DNA of 62,000 nucleotides from Neocallimastix lanati (nom. inval.) (GCA_016946835.1 JACVTC010000133.1:105001-167000); one strand, 5' to 3'. Positions 11,956-24,934 are shown, counted from the first letter of the stretch. Numbers and translations are program-made. Notes: generated by a model not told the origin, from the sequence alone.

Positions 11956-12889
11956 TTTAGGTTAACGAAGTATATAATATTAATAATAATATTAACAATA
12001 GAAATAATATTGTTAATAATAGTAGAAATAGTGATAGTGAAAATAGAATTATTAATATTAGTAATAGTGAAAATTATAAACTTGTTACTTCTAATTTAGT
12101 GAATAGTTCAATTGGTGAAAATCGTGGTAATTTAAGTAATTTTCTGAATAATGAATGTGTAAATATATATGTGACATGGTACCGATTATATAACTTTCTT
12201 CTTGGTGGAAGGGATGCAGATATAATAGATTTAAATTATAAAAAGGAATGGAATATTTTGTTTAAGAACCAAATCATTTCTGATGATTATTCACCCCAAT
12301 AATGTGGACTGTTTTTCCAGGTCCATGGAGGGTTGATGGAAAAGGAATAACCTATATCAGGTGTACTAATTACAGCTCTCTGTGATTCTGATGATAATCG
12401 ATGGTTATCCTTTATAAAGTGGCTTCTAGTACGAAGAGAGAAAACTGGAATACTAGAAGACTGCAGAAAGTGAACTTGATGTTTTATATTGTTTTATACT
12501 GGATATGTAGTAACATTGGAATTGTATAATTAATAATATCATGTAGTTTCTACATATTATCATTATAATGAATCTATTGTATTTTTTAGTTTAGCATTAT
12601 TTTGTATATGTATTTTTCTATAGTATTATTTATACTTTCATGTAGCTATTGTAAAATGGAAATGTAGGAGATTGATTCACTCCAAAGCTTGTGTTTAAGA
12701 CATTATTTCACTGATAGGAATCTTTTTATAGTCTTTCACTACTAACATTATTTACATTTTCATTTCAGTTTATTTATGATTACATTAGAGAAAATTATTT
12801 TATCAATCAAGCTTTACAAATCGAATAGAATTTCAGAAACTCAAAAGTTAACAGAAAATACATAACAGTAAAAAAAAAAAAAAAAAAAA
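11956..12889 (+). mobile_element. LINE copy E: Asn-rich ORF2 end plus unmatched 3' segment
   Basis: Positions ~11963-12298 match the long element at about 16929-17254 closely, covering the Asn/Ser-rich stretch and ...YNFLLGGRDADIIDL (open 12099-12302). After gattattca the two sequences part. Copy E continues with about 570 bp of moderately GC-containing, non-coding sequence (12299-12869) with no relative elsewhere in the window, then poly(A) at 12870-12889. The extra segment may be this subfamily's 3' UTR. Confidence 0.75.
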
Positions 12890-13135
12890 GAGTTTATTCA
12901 TTACTTAAATAACAGGAAAAAAGATATTCATTTCTACAAAATTCTTAAGTTGTTCATTTTATTTAAACTTAATCAATTACTCCACGAAGATAGGATCTTC
13001 ATTTTTTATTATTTTTTTTATTTATATTTTTCTATTTAATTATATATATATATATATTTTTATCTATATTTCTTAGTTTTTAGTATTTTAGTTTTCATTG
13101 TTTCATTTTTTTAAATTGTAGTTTTTTAGTTCATT

Positions 13136-14320
13136 ATGGAAAAGATATTTCACCGGGGTTCTCGCTGCTATGGAACATCTATTGACAACACAGGGTTGAT
13201 TTTTATCCGTGGTATACACTCATGGACTAATGCTAAAATGAAAGAATTTATTCATTATAAATGTAAAAAAATTCAATGATAATATTTTTTCAGTAAAGAG
13301 AATTACCAAATTCAGTGATAGCTTCTTCAGGATAAAAGTATACACTCCTAATTTCAACCTCAAAAAATTTAAAAAAATATTTAAAAAAGCACTTTCAGAA
13401 GTTAAAATTTCATATTGTAGATGTTCCAAATGGAATCATAAGGTTTCTTTTCGGCATTTAAAACTAAATTTAATATCTAATAACACATCCAATGATATTA
13501 ACACAGTAAATCTCAGTTCAATAAATTTAGTAAATGTTAATAATGGCAATCATGAACTAATTGCTCCCAATATTCCTAATTTTAATTCTCAAAATCCATT
13601 TTCACATTCTAACACGGGGAAGTTTTCTTTTTGTATTAGTTGGAATACCAACGGATGGAATTTTGTGAAAAGAGATAGTATTGAGTACTTCAACACTATG
13701 TTTAAACCATTATTTATATGTTTTCAGGAAACAGGTAATGGTACTAATGAGGCTAGAAATCTATGTAAAGTAACATTTCCCAACTATAAATATTTCCTGA
13801 AAAGAATGGATCCTACTACTCCAGGTTGCAGAGGTTTATATCTTGGTTATCATGTCTCATGTCAAGCAGTACTTGAAGATAATTCCTATACTTATCTTGT
13901 TTCTTTAACAACATATAGTCTCTGGAATCATTCTAAGTGTTCTGTTGGTAATGTCTATATTCCCACTAAGAAACACTCATTGCATGTCCGATATGCATTT
14001 TCAGAAGTTTTCTCATGGCTTCAGAATCATACATATCATCCATCTATTTTTCTTGGAGACTTTGACATGAGTACCTCTGATTTACAAGATAAATTATCCA
14101 ATAGTAATCTTGATAATTAGTTTATTCTTCCGATTAATGGTTCACCTATTTCATGGACAAGAGATAGTTATTCATCAGATATTGATCATGCATTAGTCAA
14201 TTCAAGTATGCCGGTTAAAATATCAAGTGCTTATTTTGTTGATTATCCTTCTGTATCTGATTATAAACCTCTCATGATTTATTGTAAGAAAATTCCCACA
14301 GATGAATCATTTTTGTTACC
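13136..14320 (+). pseudogene. LINE ORF2, AP-endonuclease-like region (broken)
   Basis: The start MEKIFHRGSRCYGTS at 13136 is followed by stops at 13277 after a frame loss. The endonuclease/exonuclease/phosphatase fold is then readable in the frame of 13665: SWNTNGW (about 13640-13660), FICFQETGNG, VGNVYIPTKKH, and a degenerate GDFD in place of GDFN. A single TAG at 14118-14120 interrupts it. The same frame then continues with the DIDHALVNS block and SDYKP, where active relatives have SDH. The changed metal and catalytic positions and the stops make it inactive. Confidence 0.8.
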
Positions 14321-14913
14321 AAAAAAAATTTGTAAGATGTGATAGGTATAAATGTCTTGAACAAAAGAAAGAAATATGTCATCACAATAAATTTGAAATT
14401 CTTAGTGAAGAAATAGGAAATGAAAAACTTTCAATAGATTGTGATATTGAAAAGTTCATTAACACTACTAATTCCATTGCTAAGGATTTATCGATTACAG
14501 AAATAAGGAAAACGATGTTTAGAATGTCACAAAAAATATATTGTTTTCAAAAGGTAAAGCATATTAAATACAAACAAATTAAGCGTTATGTTTCTGCAAA
14601 TGATTCCAATGAATTTGCTAAAATAGTAGACTTGTATAACAGACTTTGTGAATCAATTCATAAAAAATGTAACGAATTTAGGAAAAAAAAATATTTATAT
14701 TGGATTAAAATTGGATGTTCTTTAGCTCTTAAAAAGGATAGTAGGAAAGCATGGAAATGGGTTAAAAAGAATGCAAAAATAAATAATCAATCTTTCACGG
14801 TCTCTCATCCTATTAAAAATTATAATAATGAACTTGTTTCTTCTACAGATGAAAAATTAAAAGTTTGGCATTCTCATTATAAATTCTTAGGGTCGGGATT
14901 CTTCAGGTCATAG
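14302..14913 (+). pseudogene. LINE ORF2 linker segment
   Basis: This basic, Lys-rich open stretch lies between endonuclease and RT, with ...RKKKYLYWIKIGCSLALKKDSRKAWKWVKK, a usual linker context in LINE ORF2 proteins. It is joined to its neighbours by frameshifts at an A8 run near 14318-14326 and again near 14880-14900. Confidence 0.7.
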
Positions 14914-14957
14914 TCTTTTCTAAAGATTACTGGAAAGATTCTTATGCACTAAGGAAT

Positions 14958-16337
14958 TTGGGAAGACCAAGGCAACAAGAATGGGATATTAACCAAGGTA
15001 TTAGAGATGAAGAAATTTGTAAAGCAATCTTCTCCACTCCTAACTTTAAAGCTTGTGGTCCTGATGGTATTCCAATGGAATTCTTCAAAGCTTTTATTCC
15101 TTGTAAAGATGATTCAGAAGGATCAAGTGATAATAATATTAATATTTCATCTGGCTTTAAATGTCTCAAAGCCTTAATCAATCGTATTTGGAATGATGAA
15201 TTCCCAAAATCATGGAATAACACATCAATAGTTTCTATCCATAAAAAGGGCGATCTATCAGATTGTAATAACTATCGTGGCATCTCTCTTATCAATAATG
15301 GATTAAAAATTATTACAAAAATCATAGCTAATAGAATTTCTAAATATGGAATTGATGAAGGTTTTATAAGACCTGAACAATTTGGATTTCGTAATCGAGA
15401 GGAATGTATAAGTCTTTACACTACAGTAAGAATTATATGTCAGAGAAGGAAATTTGAAAATAAGGATACTTACCTTGCTTTTTTGGACCTTAAAAAAGCG
15501 TATGACTCAGTGTCCATATATAATGTATTAATGAAGATTCATCACTTAGGTATTAGAGGTGAGTGCTATAATTTTATTGAAAATTTATACTTATCTTCCA
15601 AGGCTTGTGTAAGAGTTGATGGACAATTATCGGAATCATTTAATATTATGAAAGGAGTTCGTCAAGATTGTCCCCTCTCACCAATTTTGTTTAACTTGTT
15701 CATTAATGATATTTTTAATAATTGTAATAAATATGGCATCTCTATTGGTAATGAACGTTGTTGTGGAGGTCTTTTTGCAGATGACATTGTGTTATGTGCT
15801 CCAACAAGATCCCAACTTAAGAAATTGTTAAAGTTTGCCAGTAAATGGACTAGAAATAATGAAATGCAATTTGGTATCGATAAATGTGCCAATCGAGTAG
15901 TACGAAGGGAAGTTTCTAGATTTCTTTATAATAGTAATCCTACCTTCTATCTTTCAAGTCAAGAGTTACCTAAAACGAATTATTATACCTACTTAGGTGT
16001 ACCATTTTCAAATGATTTAGAATTGAAACCGATCATACAGCAAATAAATAATAAAGTTAGATATGCACTTTATTCCATAAAAGGATTTCTTAAGAACCCT
16101 CATATTCCTATCCCTTATAAAAGAATGTTATTTTCAGTTATAGTAATTGGACAAGTTTCATATTATGCACTTCTACTTGGATCTAACAAAGATAGAACGA
16201 GAAGTACACAGACATTTGTTAATTCAGGATTATACTGGATTGAAGGATTATCTAAAGGGAATAGCTTTACTTCCCTTTATTGTGTTTCTAAAGAACTTAA
16301 CGTTCCTCCTCTTTCGGCGAAATGTGTGATTGCTTAG
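14958..16337 (+). pseudogene. LINE reverse transcriptase domain (broken)
   Basis: This 459-codon open stretch carries the RT signature blocks in order: ACGPDGIPMEF, IHKKGDLSDCNNYRGISL, FGFRNREECI, AFLDLKKAYDSV (motif A, catalytic Asp), GVRQDCPLSPILFNLFINDI (Asp where Gly is usual), FADDIVLC (motif C), and the thumb YTYLGVPFSNDL. The TAG at 16335-16337 replaces CAG: the related minus-strand copy near 41235 and copy B read Gln there (CVIAQVRCF, CAISQLRCF). The frame then runs on into FKKWKNWKCII. The Met at 14958 is internal. Confidence 0.88.
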
Positions 16338-16509
16338 GTAAGGTGTTTTAAAAAATGGAAAAACTGGAAATGTATTATCTCTGATTTACTTAGAGATATA
16401 TCTCGTTGTAGACGTCACGCATGGGATAAAGAAAGTAAAATTTTTAGCTGACAAATTAAGTAAATTTCCATCAAAAAAAGCTATTTTAAACTTTTACTGA
16501 GATAGAGAT

Positions 16510-17277
16510 ATGGCAGGAAAATCAATCAAAGCTAAAGCTTATAAAAATAATAATTTCGAGAAAACTAGAGAGTATCTTAAGCTAAATTATAAATATCCTG
16601 AATTTAGCATTGACTTCCGATGGGTACTTCGCGCCAGATGTGGATATAAATTCGATGCTCGTGTTGCCAAAGCCTCCAAAATGATTGAAGAAAACTGTCC
16701 TGAAAGGTGTCCTTGTTGTTATAGAAAAAATAGTAATCCTCGATTGGAACATTGGTTTTCTAAATGTTATCTTTTCCGTGAATTTCGAATGAAATATTTT
16801 AAGGATTTTGAAATTCTTTATGAAATATTTTATATTATTTCTAAATATTGTCCAATATCTATTAGTAATGTAGACACTGTTATCACAGATATGAATAATA
16901 TAGAACAAAGTTCTGATTCTGATAGTAGTAACGAAGTGTATAATAATAATAATATTAACAATAGTAATAATATTGTTAATAATAGTAGAAATAGTGATAA
17001 TGAAAAAAGAATTATTAATATTAGTAATAGTAAAAATTATAATATCGTTACTTCTAATTTAGTGAATAGTTCAATTGGTGAAAATCGTGGTAATTTAAGT
17101 AATTTTCTGAATAATGAATGTGTAAATATATATGTGACGTGGTACCAATTATATAACTTTCTTCTTGGTGGAAGGGATGCAGATATAATAGATTTAAATT
17201 ATAAAAAGGAATGGAATATTTTGTTTAAGAACAAAATCATTTCTGGTGATTATTCAAAAACGCCATTTTTGTTGTGA
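16510..17277 (+). pseudogene. LINE ORF2 C-terminal zinc-knuckle region
   Basis: This open stretch contains RWVLRARCGYKFD, then CPERCPCC...LEHWFSKC, a C-C-H-C knuckle seen at the end of many LINE ORF2 proteins. An Asn/Ser tract built on AAT-like repeats and YNFLLGGRDADI follow. It is separated from the RT by a stop (16335) and a one-base insertion near 16445 relative to the copy at 41100. Traces of the family tail module can be read beyond the stop (..LFTEIMP..) but it is heavily eroded. Confidence 0.8.
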
Positions 17278-17500
17278 TCTTCGGCTCTCTTTACAGAAAT
17301 TATGCCTCGGGCTAGTTACTCGGCAAGGGTTACTATTCCGAAAGTATAAGTGAAGACTAACAAGGAGCGTCAACGCTGAAAATGCAGTAAGACAGGCTAG
17401 CAGGGCCAATGCCTCTGAAGGAGGAGAAGACCATAATTTCTTTCAGATAGACAATTCAAACTCTAATCCATAAGGAGGTGAGGTTCGTTGCCAATGAACT

Positions 17501-17606
17501 TTTTTCTGAATTTATTTATACACTTATTTTTTGATTATTACTTTTGATTTCACGTTACCATTTCATTATGTTCAAATTGGATAAATAATATTTATTTATT
17601 TTATTA

Positions 17607-17637
<31 letters not shown>

Positions 17638-18089
17638 ATTAAAAATATCCATTTAATTAATAAATGAATAAATAAATAAAGATTAAATTCGCAATAATTA
17701 GGCTGTAAAAAAAAAGAAAAAAAAAAAAAATCAATAAATATTAATAAATAAAGTTTTTTCCTAATTGTAAAAATTTTTTTTTTGATGATATTATATAAAT
17801 AATTTAAAAAAATATATATCAATAAATGTTAATTAATGTTATAAGAATTAGAATTAATTTAAAAAAAAAAAAATTTTTAAAAAAATCTAAAATATTTTTT
17901 TTATTTATGAAATTAAATTTCAGTAATTAAAAAAAAAATAATATTAAATCATTTTCGAAATAAATATCATATAATTTAAAACTTTAATTTTTTATTTTTA
18001 TTTATCTATTAACATAAATTTGCATAGATATTTATTGATTAATTTATTTATTATATTTGTCATGTATTTAACTAGAGCAATAAAAATAA
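17501..18089. other. AT-rich spacer with possible LINE tail
   Basis: No gene is visible. At 17741-17775 aataaagttttttcctaattg plus A-run resembles the tail of LINE copy A and may be a decayed ultra-short insertion. Confidence 0.5.
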
Positions 18090-18480
18090 AATATTCTTCA
18101 GTATCATTAAATCTGATACCATGGTTAATAAGCCTTTAAATTTTGTAAATTACCATGGTTATGAAGATCCTACGTTTTATCTTGGAATGTATTCCATTCC
18201 CAAAGAATCTACTTATACATATTTAGGTATCCCTTTCAGTAACGATCTGTCACTCAAATCTATTATTGCCTTTATGGAGTCTAAAATTTAGAATATTTTA
18301 TACTCATTCTCCAGTTTCTTAACCAATAAGCTGATTCCTTTACCTTTTAAGAGATATATTAATCAATTATATATTATTAGCAAAGCTTAATATATTTACT
18401 CCATTTTTAGGTTCAAACATGACAAATACAAACAAAGTTCAATCTATTTATTAATACTAGTTTATAAAAATTCTAATGGT
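18090..18480 (+). pseudogene. LINE RT thumb relic
   Basis: Conceptual translation gives YHGYEDPTFYLGMYSIPKES, TYTYLGIPFSNDLSLK, a stop, then YSFSSFLTNKLIPLPFKRY. This matches the thumb of the long element (YTYLGVPFSNDLELK ... IPIPYKRM). Several stops interrupt it. The sequence differs enough from the long element to represent another LINE family. Confidence 0.75.
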
Positions 18481-18723
18481 TAAACGCATAAGTACTGAAT
18501 ATATAATTCATTAAAGATTTTGTATAGTAAATAATATAATCATATTATAATATTTCAATACTGAAAATCATATCAGATATAAAAATGTCAAGAATTTACG
18601 AAATTAATTTTTAAAGAAAAATAAATAAATAAAATAATAATAAAAATAATAAAACTTTAATAATAAAAATTTAATAAAAAAAATAATAAATTATTAATAA
18701 TAAAATTATAATAATAATAGTAA

Positions 18724-18779
<56 letters not shown>

Positions 18780-19631
18780 GATTTAATAATAAAATATTAA
18801 TAAAAAAAATTGTATTAGTAAATAAAAAAATTACAATAATTCATAATTAAAGGGAAATTATAAAGTATGTAGTGTAATATTAAGTTATTAAAATTTATGT
18901 ATTAATAATATAAATAAAATATATTATTTTATATCATGGTATATAATTATGAATCCTGAATTGAAAAACCAATTAATTATAATAAAATTAAAAATAATAA
19001 AAAAATATATTAAAAAAAATAATACAAGTATTTGATAGTACTTGTATCATATTTCTATTATGTGTACTGGCTTATTAAATCAATGAAATTTTACTAAATT
19101 TTTCTTTAAAAAAATAATATTAATATTAAAAAACATAATAAAAAATAAAATATCATGAAATTATAATTAATTGATGAAAAATCCAAATAATTTTGTAACT
19201 TTAAAAAAAATATAAATAAAAAAAAAAAAAAAAAAAGATATTAAAATTAATAAAATTAGTAGACAGGAAAGGAAAAAAAATACTATATATTAAAAAACAA
19301 TTATAATGGAGTTTGAAATTAAACAAATAGAAAAAAATAATATTAATATTAGAAGAAATTATTATTATAAATATTATTATAATTTTTATAATTATTATTA
19401 TTATTTATTAATATTTTTATTTATTTATTTATTTATTTATTAATTATTATTATTATTATTATTATTATTATTGTTTTTTTATAAAAAAATATTTTTTATT
19501 AAAATTATTTATTTTTATTACAACTATTTATTTTATTAATATTATTATAAGAAAAAAATAAATAAAAAAAAATAATTATGCATATATATTTCAATATTTA
19601 AATTATTATTATTTATTAATAATTATTTTTG

Positions 19632-19678
<47 letters not shown>

Positions 19679-20705
19679 TATTTTTATCAATATGTAATTT
19701 TTATTAAATATTATACTTATTTATATGTATATTTTTATTATGATAGATTTATAAATTTTGAATTATTAAATTTCGGTAATGAGGGATACAATTTGAGTTA
19801 CTCGGATTAAGAGCCATGGTAAAAGTAAACAAATCAACTATAAAAATAAGAGTTTGATTTATTTAAAGTTTTTAAAAATAATTTTAAATTATGAAAGTTT
19901 CTATTAAATTCATTTAAATTATGAAACAAAATATTTAATTCATAATTAATAATATTTTATAATAATATTTTTTTTGTTGTATAATTTTTTTTTTCTTTTG
20001 TGAATGAATGTGTCAGTTTTTTAACATAATTTAATTATAAATAAAATTGTATGTAAATAAATAAAAAAGTTTTTTTATTATTATTTTTTTTTTGAATAAA
20101 AATAAAAAATATATTAAAAAAAATAAATGTATAAAAAAAAGTGGTGTAATATATAATAATGAATTAAATAAAATTAAAAATGTCTATTGATAAAAAAAAA
20201 TTTTAAATAAAAAAATATAAGCATTTAAAAATTTAGTAAATTTTATTTAAAGATGGCCATATGTATTACTTTATAATAAAAATTAAATAAAATTATGTAT
20301 AAGTTTCATTATAAATTACAATTTTTTTTATTATAAATATTTATTAAAAATCTTTAAAATTACTTAAAGTAAAATAAAAAAAAAAGTTTATTATTATTTC
20401 TTATATCATAGTATTTTATTAATTATAAAAAAATAATTATACATCTATACCCTATACATCTCATTAGTAATTATAAAATAATCATTATATATTCATATAT
20501 GTCAAAAAAAAATTTTTTTTTCTTTTATTTTTAGAATATAAACCAAAAAATATATTTATTTTTATATTTGTAAATTATTATTTTCATTATAATAATCATA
20601 ATATATTTATATATATATGTAAATAAACAATTTATTTATTTTATTATTATTGCTATTATTATTATTATTTTCATTTTTATAATAAAAAAAAATATAATTA
20701 TAAAA

Positions 20706-20743
<38 letters not shown>

Positions 20744-21450
20744 TTAGTAATAACTATTGATCCATGAATCCATATATTAATTATATAATAAAAAAATTTA
20801 TCTTCCATAAATGTCAAAAAAATTTTTTTTTATATTTTTAGAATTTAAACTATTTTGTAAATTATTATTCTTATTATAATTTTCAATAAAATAATAATAA
20901 TTAAAAAAGTTTAATTATAAAAATTAAAAAAAAAAATAAAAAATAAAAAAAAATTAAAATTTATTTTGTTATATAAGATTATCTCTAAAATAATAATATT
21001 ATTATTATATAATTTAAAATAAATTACATTTTTATTTATTTTTGGTAATTAAGGGTTACACCTGGATATATTAAGTTTATAATATATATTTTTAATTTTT
21101 TATATATTAACTTTTTTTTTTTTTTTTATTAATTTTTTTTTAAAGTTATATCAATTACATAATTAGATCCAATTATTTGACATTTCAAACTTTATTCATA
21201 TAACAAGAAACACATAAACATTTTAATTATTACATTTTTATAAATGTTTAAAGTTAACTTTATATTTTAGATTTTATCTTTAAAGATAATAAATTAAAAA
21301 AAAAATAAAAATAAAAATATAAATAAAAAAATAAATAAATAAATAATAATAAAAATATAAATATTCTCATATTATTTATTAATTTTTCAATATTATAAAT
21401 TTTGGTATAATTTTTACCTTTTTTTTTTTTTTTTTTTTTTTTTCTTCTAC
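18481..21450. other. AT-rich intergenic DNA
   Basis: No gene is seen. It holds (AAT)n at about 18720-18780, (ATTT)n/(ATT)n near 19420-19470, an AT run at 19650-19672 and repeated copies of atgtcaaaaaa...ttttt (about 20500 and 20810). From about 20390 the sequence resembles the DNA upstream of CotH gene 3 (from about 25430), so the tandem CotH duplication probably included several hundred bases of 5' flank. Confidence 0.6.
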
Positions 21451-21452
21451 AA

Positions 21453-21470
21453 AACTATTATTTAGTAGTT
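21453..21470. promoter_or_regulatory. Candidate palindromic promoter element, CotH gene 2
   Basis: aacta-N8-tagtt lies about 110 bp before the start codon. The paralogue has a perfect palindrome at the matching place (25883-25904). It is retained by descent and possibly functional, but a short AT-rich palindrome is weak evidence. Confidence 0.3.
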
Positions 21471-21578
21471 TTATATAAAATATTTAATATCCTTGATTTT
21501 TATAAAATCAAAATTTAAATAATAAAAAAAGGAAAAAAAAAAAAAATTCAACTACAATAGTATATATATATATTAAAC

Positions 21579-22787
21579 ATGAAGAACTTTAAATTTATTT
21601 CAACGTTGCTCCTATTAGCAACAAAAGCATTACTTGTTAGTTCAAAAGGTAAATTATATAAGTTAAATAAAAAAGATATAATACTTATAACCATACTTAA
21701 TTAAATAAAAAAATAAAAAAAATATAATAATGATAGTAATTATATTTATTTATTTATTTAAATTAATAAAATTTTGAAAATATTTTATATTTAAAAGTTT
21801 ATTTTTAATCACTTATACTATTTTTTTTTTTTTTTTTTTTTTTGTTTTGTTTTTGTTTTTTGTTTTTTGTTTTATTTTTTTATTGAAATATTGCTATATT
21901 AATTATATATATTTAAATAAATTATTTATTGCTATAATATATATTTATAAAAAATAGTAACTTTCAAGGTTGTTGCAGTTTCTGAAAAATCATCGGATAT
22001 TCCTTATGTAGTAGTAAATAATAAAAGTTATAAAATGACTGTAGAGGAATATCCTGTTTATGCTGTTACTGTTGATGATGTAAATGCTCCAGTACAATAT
22101 CATTACAAGTTTGGTAAGGAAGAAGAAAAATTCACTCGTACTACTGAGAATGATACTACACTAAATGAATTCTTTAATCGAAAAATTACTGTTAAAAAAC
22201 ATCCACTTTTACCAATGGCGTATGAACCTTTATCAACTCTTAAAAAATCTAAACTTTATGATGGTAAATTAATCAATATATATAAATAATATTAAGAATA
22301 TATATATATTATATTTAAACATAAATATATTAAAATATATAAATATATATATAATATTATAATTATAAAAAAATATAATAAAAAAAAAAAAAATAAAACA
22401 AAAAAGATACACATATTGCTACTATTGTTGTTGAATCAGATAAAAGTGATATTGAAAATTTGAATGCTAATCCAGATAAAGAAATAAAGGTTAATGCAAA
22501 AATTACTTATGTCAGGTAATTATATATACTTAATTGATTTTTATATATAAAATAAAAAAAAAAAATAATAATGATAATTATAATGGCAATATTAAACAAT
22601 ATATATAATATATATAATGTATAATATATATATAATAAATAATAGTCCTTATAATGTTAAAATATTTGAAAATGGTTCAATCAAAGTCAGTGGTCAATCT
22701 GTATGTATCATAAAATTGAAAAAAAAAAATTGATGATAATAATTTTATATTATTTTTATTATAATTATATTTTAATATAATCAACTT

Positions 22788-22824
<37 letters not shown>

Positions 22825-24934
22825 ATATTTTATATTATTAAATAAAAATAAAAAGTCAAAATATTATAAAAAACTAAGTTATAAACTTTCAGGACTTAAA
22901 TTAGATAATGATAAAGAATTATTCGGACGTACCGGTGTTAAATTAAGGGGTGAATATGGTGATCCTAGTTTTATGAGAGAAAAAACTTTCTTTGATATGT
23001 TGAATGCTCTCGGTGTTCCAACATCTCAAGGAAAATTTGTTCGTCTTTTCATTAATAGAGTTCCAGCAGGTTTATATCTTTTGACGGATGATTTCAATAA
23101 TAAACATTTCCTTAAGAGTGTTTTCCATAACGGAAAGAAATTTGAAAATGATAATGCTATTTTCAAAGTTCATTCTGGAGGTAGCTTGAGTTACAAGAGT
23201 ACTGATAAGGAAGAATTAAAAAAATATACTTACAAAGGTGATATTGAGGATGCCAATAGTTATGAAAAGGCAATGGAAATAATAGTTCCATTCATGAAAG
23301 ATGTCAATAACTATCCAAAGACTAAATCTTTAAATTTGGATATTAATAGTTTTTTAAGAGCTATGGCTTTAGAATACCTTGCTTATGGTTCCGATAATTA
23401 TTGGATGGTTCAAGGTAACTTTTTCTTTTTCAAGAATATGGAAACCAATACATGGCACTTCATTGATAGTGATTTTGATCAAACTTTTGGTCATGGTCAT
23501 TCTGATAAATGTCTTAAGAAAACTCTTGATAATTATGTTGAATTGAAGGGTGATGATGGAAAAAGACCACTTCTTGATAATCTCAGAACTGTTGATGCAA
23601 ATGAAAAGTATTTAAAGAGTGCCGTTGAAAAATTACTTAAAACCTGCTTCAATATTAATGCTGTAGGTCCACGTCTCGATTCATTTGCTGAACTATTAAA
23701 GGATGATGCTTTATGGGATTTCACATTACCTGGTTTAAGTACTTATAGTGGTGATCATAAATTTAAAATTAAAACTCACAATGAAGATGATTTCAAAAGA
23801 GAAATTAGTAGTACTTCTAGTACCAGTTATCCATACCCAATAAAGAAATGGATTATTGAAAGAAGTACGAATGTTGCTAAAATTTATAATTATTCTGTTC
23901 CTGAAACTCCATCTACTTCTGATGGTTATTTCGAACCAGAATATGAAGGTCAATCTAAGGATAAGGACAAGAATGAGAATACTACTACTACTATTCCACA
24001 AACTACTCCAAAACCTTCCACTACCACTACTAATACTAGTAGCACTACTAATAAGAACATTACTACCAGTACAAATAATCAATGTGGTCCTGATTATGGT
24101 GTATGTCCTAAAGGAAAATGTTGTAGTAGATATGGTTATTGTGGTAATACTGTTGCTTATTGTGGAAAAGGATGTCAAAGTGAATTTGGTGAATGTACTA
24201 ATGATGATAATAATGTCTCAGTTACTACTACTAAAACCACTTCTTCTACAGAGACTACCAGTACTAATACCTCAACTATAAATACTCTTCCAACTTCTTT
24301 AGAAAAATGTGGACCAGGAGTTGCTGTCTGTGGAAATAATTTATGTTGTAGTAGATATGGTTATTGTGGTAATACCGTTGCTTATTGTGGAAAAGGATGC
24401 CAAAGTGAATTTGGAAGATGTGATAACAATGATAATAATACCTCAAGTACCACTACTAAAACTACTTCTTCTTCAAAGACCACCAGTACTAATACCTCAA
24501 CTATAAATACCCTTCCAACTTCTTCAGGAAAATGTGGACCAGGTGTTGCTGTTTGTGGAAGTAATTTATGTTGTAGTAAATATGGTTATTGTGGTGATTC
24601 TTCCGCTTATTGTGGAAGAGGATGCCAAAGTGAATTTGGAAGATGTGATACCAGTAATAATAATACCTCAACTACTACTACTACCACTACTAAAAAGACA
24701 TCTACTACTAAAAAGTCGTCTACTTCTAAAAAGTCGTCTACTACAAAAACGACTTCCACCACAACTATGAAGGCTACTAATGTTAGTACTAACAATAAAT
24801 GTGGTTCTGAATATGGAATATGTCCTAATGGAGGATGTTGTAGTAAATACGGTTATTGTGGAACAGAAGCAGCCTACTGTGGCACTGGCTGTAAAAAAGA
24901 TTATGGTGAATGTTGGTATTCTAGTATGAAATAG
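21579..24934 (+). CDS. Secreted CotH-kinase-like protein with four CBM18 (CotH gene 2)
   Basis: Exons join(21579..21648, 21958..22263, 22407..22515, 22646..22700, 22856..24934) close in frame to 872 residues. All introns are GT..AG with phases 1,1,2,0, as in gene 1. It has a signal peptide ([19 protein letters not shown]). The CotH-like core carries Asp360 and Asn368 (SDNY...QGNFFFF) and Asp384/386/388 ([11 protein letters not shown]). Thr/Ser/Lys-rich linkers separate four hevein-like CBM18 domains at about 590-627, 665-702, 740-777 and 829-866, each with eight Cys and the CCSxYGYCG core. It ends with YSSMK after the last Cys-Trp. Secretion and chitin binding are inferred from the domains, and kinase activity is inferred from motifs only. 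It is nearly identical to gene 3 in exons. Confidence 0.92.

Larger units (their letters stand above)
12890..17500 (+). mobile_element. Long degenerate LINE (non-LTR) element
   Basis: This is the most complete LINE of the window. It has a 5' leader (12890-13135), an ORF2 start at 13136, an endonuclease region (about 13140-14290), a linker, a reverse transcriptase (14958-16337) and a zinc-knuckle C-terminus (16510-17277). About 220 bp of GC-richer 3' sequence follows (17278-17500). The coding path is broken by an early frameshift near 13279, TAG at 14118, a frameshift near 14320, another near 14890, TAG at 16335, and a one-base insertion plus stop near 16448. No ORF1 is visible and no clear poly(A) closes it. 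The endonuclease type and C-terminal zinc knuckle fit L1/Tad-like lineages, but the clade is not resolved. Confidence 0.85.

Noticed and set aside
12330-12470. Possible C/D-box snoRNA (tctgatgata near 12385)
   Set aside because: A lone C-box-like hexamer without a convincing paired D box and terminal stem. The segment belongs to the tail of LINE copy E.
19785-19825. Possible tRNA-like patch (ttactcggattaagagcc)
   Set aside because: No acceptor stem, anticodon arm or GTTCGAA-type T-loop could be placed.
23735-24178. Minus- and plus-strand alternative frames across the CBM18/Thr-Ser linker regions of CotH genes 2 and 3 (also 23856-24281, 28104-28547, 28225-28650)
   Set aside because: Shadows of the repetitive ACT/TGT-rich coding sequence. 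The main frame carries all conserved Cys and domain motifs.
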